In this document: piece after piece, positions 58,874 to 64,000 of the stretch | How positions within the stretch are numbered: the stretch's first letter is position 1 | Layout: each line of letters begins with the position of its first letter | NCBI GenBank assembly: GCA_950295325.1 | Contig: OX485809.1 | Span: forward strand, 15,128,001-15,192,000 | Direction: 5' to 3' | Length of the DNA stretch: 64,000 nucleotides | Source of the DNA: Polytrichum commune | Taxonomy: Eukaryota > Streptophyta > Polytrichopsida > Polytrichales > Polytrichaceae | Made by a program: the position numbers and the translations under genes | Notes under the pieces: model-generated | What the model was told of the DNA's origin: nothing | What the model saw: only the letters and a program-made list of their open reading frames with translations | Database searches by the model: none

Positions 58874-58889
58874 CAACAAAGTAGATAAA

Positions 58890-59976
58890 GATATTGAAGA
58901 AAAGTATGTACATAGGCTCGGTTTTTGCACTACAGTGTAAAAGACACTTAAAAAATTTATCCATCGCCTTTTTGCAGCTAAAACAACTGCAATTCAATGA
59001 GGCATGCTAGCATACAATCGTCTACACTCTTGTAGACTAATAAAGTCACAAACTTCTTGCACTCAAACCCATAACTGAGTAATACCACTGGGAGGACTAG
59101 AGTATGAGTTCAATCGTTGTTTTAGTAAAACCCATATGTGCTCAATAGGATTTAAGTCAAGGGATTGTGCAGGCCACTCTAAAACACAAAATGGTTGCTT
59201 CCCAAACCATTCTCAAACAATCTTGGTTGTATGCACGGCAACATTGTTTTGTTGAAAATTGATTTCTTCAAGATTGAACCCAAATGCAAGCAATGTACTA
59301 TACAAATCTTGCTCTAAAATTGCAATGTAGCCTCTAGCATTCAAGTGCCCTTGTCTATTATGCAATGACCCCAATCTTCTACAAGTCAAACAACCCCAAA
59401 GCATTATAGAGCCTCCACCATGCTTCCCAGTTTGGTTCACAACACACACATGGATGTTTTCTTTGTCCTCTATCCAACGCCAAGTCTTCCCATCCGAATT
59501 GAAACGACATATTATAGTTTCATCACTAAATACCACCCGCTCCCAATCACTCCCAATCACTCACAATCCAATCTTTGTGCATTTGAACAATTTTTTTTTT
59601 TTGTCTTGATGTTCTTCTGACTCAAAGCATGCTTCTTAACCTTTGTAAAAGAAGACAATCCTTGTTCTCTCAACGCATTTCTCAAGGTATCGTCGCACAT
59701 CTTTACACCCATCTCTCTTCGAAGCACTTTTGATGGCTTTGTTGCAGTTTGTAAACTGCCAATAGTAACTAGCCATGAAGCATAACATTTCTCCCACTCT
59801 ATTTGGACCTTAGGACGACCTCCTTTAGACAATGCTACACTCGTAGAAAGCCTCTTTCTCACTCTTTTAACTGTAGACTATGCCAAACCCACACTCTTTG
59901 CAATCTCTCTACTAATCCTCCCTTTCTTTATCAAGGTTACAATGTTTTGCTCTTTCCCTCGTGAAATAGGTCTCAT
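58890..59976 (-). pseudogene. Tc1/mariner-like transposase, dead
   Basis: Reading on the minus strand from ATG 59976, the N-terminus has a helix-turn-helix (ISREIAKSVGLA, then STVKRVRKRL) broken by a stop at 59878-59880. A second Arg-rich part follows to 59557. A poly-T run near 59589-59602 and a short tandem duplication near 59540-59565 shift the frame. The catalytic part (59213-59560) shows the first Asp (FSDET). The second position reads FQQNN, with Asn where the family has Asp. After a stop the third motif [15 protein letters not shown] is kept near 59150-59195. Three lesions plus the D-to-N change mean no activity. I did not identify the element's terminal repeats with confidence. Confidence 0.85.
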
Positions 59977-61028
59977 CTTTCTACACAACCTCCACAAAGC
60001 CACAAGAAGTATTCAACACAATACACACAAAACCCTCAAATTTTTTTTTGACTTAAAACAATGAAGAAACAAGAAAATGAGAGCTCAACATAATTCCATG
60101 GGAATGGTAGATTTTAGACTCAATCTAACCAAAATTTCACAGGATTCACAAAGGATGGAGGACACAACATAAAAAACAAAATGTAGAGTGATGTGTCCAT
60201 TTCACCCAATGAAAAGTATTGATGGACGTACAAAGGGTACACCTCGTGGGCATCCCAATCTTTTCTCCTTTTGGCATTTGGGATAGAGTTTGCACCTCAC
60301 TTCCTTGCACACTTTATTGCTTGACTCAGATAATGTCCACATCATGTCCAAGACACTTGTCACACGGACATGGTGACATGTCCTTGATAACCACCCATAC
60401 ATGACCCTCCAAAAGAGTCTCAACATGCAAGGTATACTCCAAAGACAAGAAACACAACTTTACTTCGTAAGCATATCTAAATAGTACCATCCAATCCATG
60501 TACGGAACGGTAAAAATCTTAAACATGTAGAGCTTGCAAATGCCTACATGATTCTCTCCTTGACATATCAAAAAACACCATCTCTAAACTTGGTGAGACT
60601 CGTAAAAATTATATACATGGTTGTAAACTGCGCCCTTGGTCTTTTGAGAGTCGTGGGAATTTCATGTTCAATATGTGCTCAATGAGCAAGATTATTGGGT
60701 GTTGGTTTGTACATGGTATTGGCTTTGGAAACTCTATTCCTCTCCGCCGTTCCAAACTCTATTGGTAATGTTTTGCTGCACATCTAAGGGTAAAGCTAAA
60801 AATAATTCTTTGAACTCTCTTGGGATACTCACTGCATTAGGGGTGATATACAATCCATTTCCTCTGTATCCTGACCGATATAACCTATATAAGGCTGAAA
60901 ACAAGTATCCTCCAGTATATAACTCACAACTGGCTGGTTCCGAAACTTGCCAACACCAAGTCATATTACGGAGTAGTTTAACCACTCGGTAACTGGCTCA
61001 TTTCAGATTTCTTAACCGCTCACTAATC
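59977..61028 (-). other. Probable interior of the minus-strand LTR element, unrecognised
   Basis: No gene was recognised. The minus-strand frame 60734-60985 could be a gag remnant downstream of the frame at 61029-61529. The boundary between this interior and the mariner relic is not visible. Confidence 0.35.
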
Positions 61029-61529
61029 TCAACTGTCATCCCAATTGGAACAATACCGACACCGTGTTATATCTATGGCGTGAGATAAATACGGTGACTC
61101 AGTTTGAATTCCAATTGTAATGAAACTCTTCTTCACTTCTTGTTGTCGTGGACAGCAAGAGGTAAAATGGGATGACCTGAGACAACTCTCACACTCGTGT
61201 AATCTCTTGGTTTGAGGTACGGTGTTCACTCCTGTCCGATTTAGGTCACTAGTCAGACGTCTATGACGACACCTCTCAACTACAGGGACTCCGTGTACAC
61301 AACGATCGAGGTAATCTATTCTTGACACAAGATTCCTCAAAATAGCAAAAATATGTCTAATGGCTCCTTCTCCTATCCCACTAGGTACAGGGTGTGACTG
61401 GAAATGTCTAGGGTATGATGAAGGTGTAGGGACAGATGGATGTGTGTATGAAGTATTTTGACTTCTACCACTCCAAGCCTTCTCCCTATTCCTTTCTCCT
61501 CTAGCTTTCCACTTCCCCTGTCCACCCAT
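61029..61529 (-). CDS. Possible Gag fragment with a CCHC zinc knuckle
   Basis: This 166-codon frame begins about 75 bp downstream (minus strand) of the primer site, where gag should start. It is basic at the N-terminus. It holds C-X2-C-X4-H-X4-C (CESCLRSSHFTSCC) at about residues 112-125, the pattern of a nucleocapsid zinc knuckle. The frame is short for a whole Gag, and nothing else is recognisable, so it may be truncated or may belong to a non-autonomous element. Confidence 0.45.
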   Translation of the reverse strand: MGGQGKWKARGERNREKAWSGRSQNTSYTHPSVPTPSSYPRHFQSHPVPSGIGEGAIRHIFAILRNLVSRIDYLDRCVHGVPVVERCRHRRLTSDLNRTGVNTVPQTKRLHECESCLRSSHFTSCCPRQQEVKKSFITIGIQTESPYLSHAIDITRCRYCSNWDDS

Positions 61530-61602
61530 TGTGGTAGGTTTCCCTCTTAGACATTAATAGGTCTTAATTATGAAAAATGATTATGCCTTAAGACGACCTC
61601 TG

Positions 61603-61623
61603 CCTTCCCCGGCAGCGGCGCCA
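61603..61623 (-). other. Primer-binding site, tRNA-Asp type
   Basis: On the minus strand TGGCGCCGCTGCCGGGGA fits the site used by plant Athila/Tat (Ty3/gypsy) elements, complementary to the 3' end of tRNA-Asp, with one change from the common form. It sits four bases after a TACA that would end an LTR. Confidence 0.75.
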
Positions 61624-61627
61624 AAAA

Positions 61628-64000
61628 TGTAGTTAGTTTTTGCTCTCACTTAAATAACCCAAAACACCAGGGTATAGACTCTCAAGGAAGGCTTAACTAG
61701 TGTCTGTTACAGGCATTTGTCACTTCATAGTTCATTAATTAGACCAAAGGGTTTGCTATATTCACTCTAGAACATAACTGGTATGTCTTTCACTCTTTTT
61801 CTCTCTCTTGATTTCCTCTCACCACGGGGAGGTCACTTCATTGTCAAGTTGACACCACGTGCGGACAAAGTTTGCTACCCCTATATTACATGCCATATAT
61901 AATTTTAAAATTTATGATATTTTTTCTACATATACATAACCATTGATAGTATCTTTTGTATACTTTTTTGAAATTTTTAGTCATCTTTATTTTTTTTAGT
62001 GATTTTTTTAGTTCAATTTTGTGTCATTCTAGTTAGAAATGGTATGTTTTATGAAAAAAACAAATCATCAAATTTAGTTACCACTTTTAACTATGTCATA
62101 GGTACTGTGTATATCTACTCATGAAAAAAATTTGATAAAATTTTGACCCATTTTGGTGGTGCAACTTACAAAAAGAAGATTTTTTTTGGTCGCACATGGT
62201 GTTCAACTTGACAATGGAGTGATCTACCCGTGCCTCTCACTGTGTCTCATTCAGTAGGGTATGTGTGTCAGTCTCGGTAGTAACCATCTCGTCATGAGAT
62301 TTTGTATAACAATAGTCTTTCGAGAACAATAGTCTTTGAGTAACACAATTGTCTTTGATAACCATTGGCCAATGCATTTTCAATTCAAGGCAATTCCTTT
62401 ATTACTTGGTCAATGTTAATTCCAATACAAAACAATTGTTTATTCCTTATCTCCAGATTTAATCATTACTCACAACTTATGCAATTAACCATAATCCGTC
62501 AAGCTATAGTCTTGGTCGCCCTGCACAACCTGCAACAACAACCACCAGGGTAACACACAAGACAATAGTTGAAAGGATTAAATCGCATTCCATACCCAAA
62601 GATCTTATCTCTTGACTACTTAACAATCAAAACTTAATAAAGATCCAATTAACTTATGCCTAGATAACATTTATGAACCAAAGTTAATTCTATCCCTCTT
62701 ACACTTGATCCCTCTTACAATCCTTACTAATTTCTCTAATCAACCGATCAGAAGTGATTTCTCATCACCTCGGTTGATTGAGATTTCTATCTTAAATTCC
62801 ATTCTTCTCAATTATAAAACCAACAACCTATTTTAGATTTCAACTATAATCTCTTTACGGCTGAACTATAATCATTTCTCCTCACAATGCCTCTCACAGG
62901 CTAACAACACTCAATCACCTCGCACAACGATCTGACTATTGACCTCTCGGCTGCCCCTCAGCCTATAGTAGTTAGCACTATAGCCAATAGTTACACTATG
63001 TGCGGGTTAACGCTTGGTTGACACTTGGCCTCCTGCCAAGTCTCTTCACTCTTCCCCTCTTCTACCACTCTGGCTCGGCTCTACCCCTCGTCTCCACTTT
63101 GTTCTTACTCTCGTGCTAAGATTACTTCCTTTTCTCTCTCATCCTTACTTCACCTTCTCCGGCCAAGGATAGGAGTTACGCTCAGATCTCAGTGGCTTCT
63201 TCGCCCATTGTTTCACTTAGTTCTACTCTTCTCAAAATCAACAATAGTTCGCTCATATAGCTGAACAGGGCACTATGTGTATTTATAACCTCAATCGGGC
63301 TAACTATATTCCAGTTCTCTCATTCAATAAGGGTCGCTCAATTCCCCATGTTGCTCATCTATAGTTTCTCCTCTCAATTACTCTCTCGGATTCCTCATGT
63401 ACTACTCACACTTTTACTTCTTCAACCACACTCACATTGCCTTCTGTTACAACACTCATCCAATTGCATTATCACTCTCTGATTCTCCCTGTGCACATTT
63501 ACTCAATTAACTTTGATTACTCATGCTCAGGTGTGGTACTTTTGGGCCACCCCCTTTCGAGGGAGCCTAAAAGTATCACACAAGCCCTTCGGTGAAGGTG
63601 GCCTGCATTTGCAGGCGCCCAAGCCGAACCCGGATGATAGGTGTATAACGTGAGTAGTTAGATTTTTAAGGGAGATTAAATATGCGTCGTAGTACTTCCG
63701 GAGGTTAGGCCTTAGTTTTTTACTAGTGTGGCTTTAAACTCCACTAACCAATTTCATATCTAGTTCTAACCTTAACCTACAACCTATTCTACGCGCAGAC
63801 GCACCAGCCTTGAAACCAAGGCAATCCTAATTTGTGAATTGGGATGGTTCTGATACACCCAACCGGGTGTGACTCATACCACCCTAACTCAACGAACGGA
63901 ATAACGACAATTTGATGGACCATTCAATTCTTCCTATTTCTTTATTTAGTTCTATTTAGTTTTCTAAGCGGGGGAACTTGGCCTAAGTCCCACCCTTCAC
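61628..64000 (-). repeat. LTR of a minus-strand Athila/Tat-like element, incomplete at window end
   Basis: The minus-strand LTR ends ACTACA at 61628, next to the primer site, and continues beyond the window. 63545-64000 is repeated inverted at 46464-46932. About 410 bp of it is a nested hAT-like MITE. The length, over 1.9 kb after removing the MITE, is normal for Athila/Tat LTRs. The plus-strand ORFs in it have no motif. Confidence 0.65.
61823..62232. mobile_element. hAT-like MITE copy 2, 410 bp, 8-bp duplication
   Basis: Same family as 9817-10238, with high similarity end to end. The perfect 8-bp duplication CCTCTCAC flanks it (61815-61822 and 62233-62240). It lies inside the LTR and is therefore younger than that LTR. 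Confidence 0.87.

Noticed and set aside
57908-58923. Terminal repeats of the mariner-like element
   Set aside because: The CAAAAACCGAG inverted pair lies entirely at one side of the transposase, so it cannot be the two ends of that element.

Overview
The window looks like nuclear DNA from a repeat-rich streptophyte (a land plant or a close algal relative; the lineage cannot be fixed from this sequence). The evidence is one spliced plant-type gene with nine GT-AG introns, a chromovirus (Ty3/gypsy) LTR retrotransposon with an initiator-Met primer site, Ty1/copia remnants, tRNA-derived SINEs, and many small DNA transposons with plant-type target-site duplications. No bacterial operon, organelle gene block, rRNA or convincing tRNA gene was seen.

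Host gene: 16490-20648 (+) encodes an 801-residue glycine-rich domain protein (GRDP, DUF1399 family). I rebuilt ten exons whose phases all agree. It is the only gene I regard as a functional host gene.

Region by region. 1-10.7 kb is a field of nested MITEs: TAA/TTA-flanked PIF/Harbinger-like elements at 2127, 2900 and 6682; a TA-flanked pogo deletion derivative at 4045; a large foldback at 4898; a Mutator-like element with a 9-bp duplication at 6096; and a hAT-like MITE with an 8-bp duplication at 9817. 10.74-14.06 kb is a young, 5'-truncated non-LTR retrotransposon. Its open frame of about 990 codons carries RNase H, a CCHC-like knuckle and a PD-(D/E)XK-like nuclease signature. It ends in a TCTA tail and is flanked by a perfect 12-bp duplication. 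14.75-15.52 kb is another foldback. 20.7-23.3 kb holds short tandem repeats, a dispersed repeat and a snap-back MITE. 23607-31215 is a complete but decayed chromovirus whose two LTRs are both 431 bp once a 1103-bp CACTA-like insertion is subtracted from the 5' one. 31797-36306 is a 4.5-kb pogo/Tigger-like transposon with TA duplications and a broken transposase. 38.2-39.5 kb is a copia fragment. 39.5-57 kb is mostly AT-rich gene-free DNA with a 180-bp tandem repeat, two SINEs, an LTR fragment and a second, 158-bp copy of the non-LTR element. 58-60 kb holds a hAT-like element with a G-rich core inserted beside a dead Tc1/mariner transposase. 61.0-64.0 kb is the start of a minus-strand LTR retrotransposon with a tRNA-Asp-type primer site, itself carrying a second copy of the hAT-like MITE.

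The genes do not form a pathway. The interest lies in the non-LTR element: its two copies sit in unrelated loci yet share TATGCA at the same offset inside their 12-bp duplications, which suggests a target preference matching its restriction-like endonuclease. The nested insertions also date one another, and several element boundaries are resolved to the base by their duplications.
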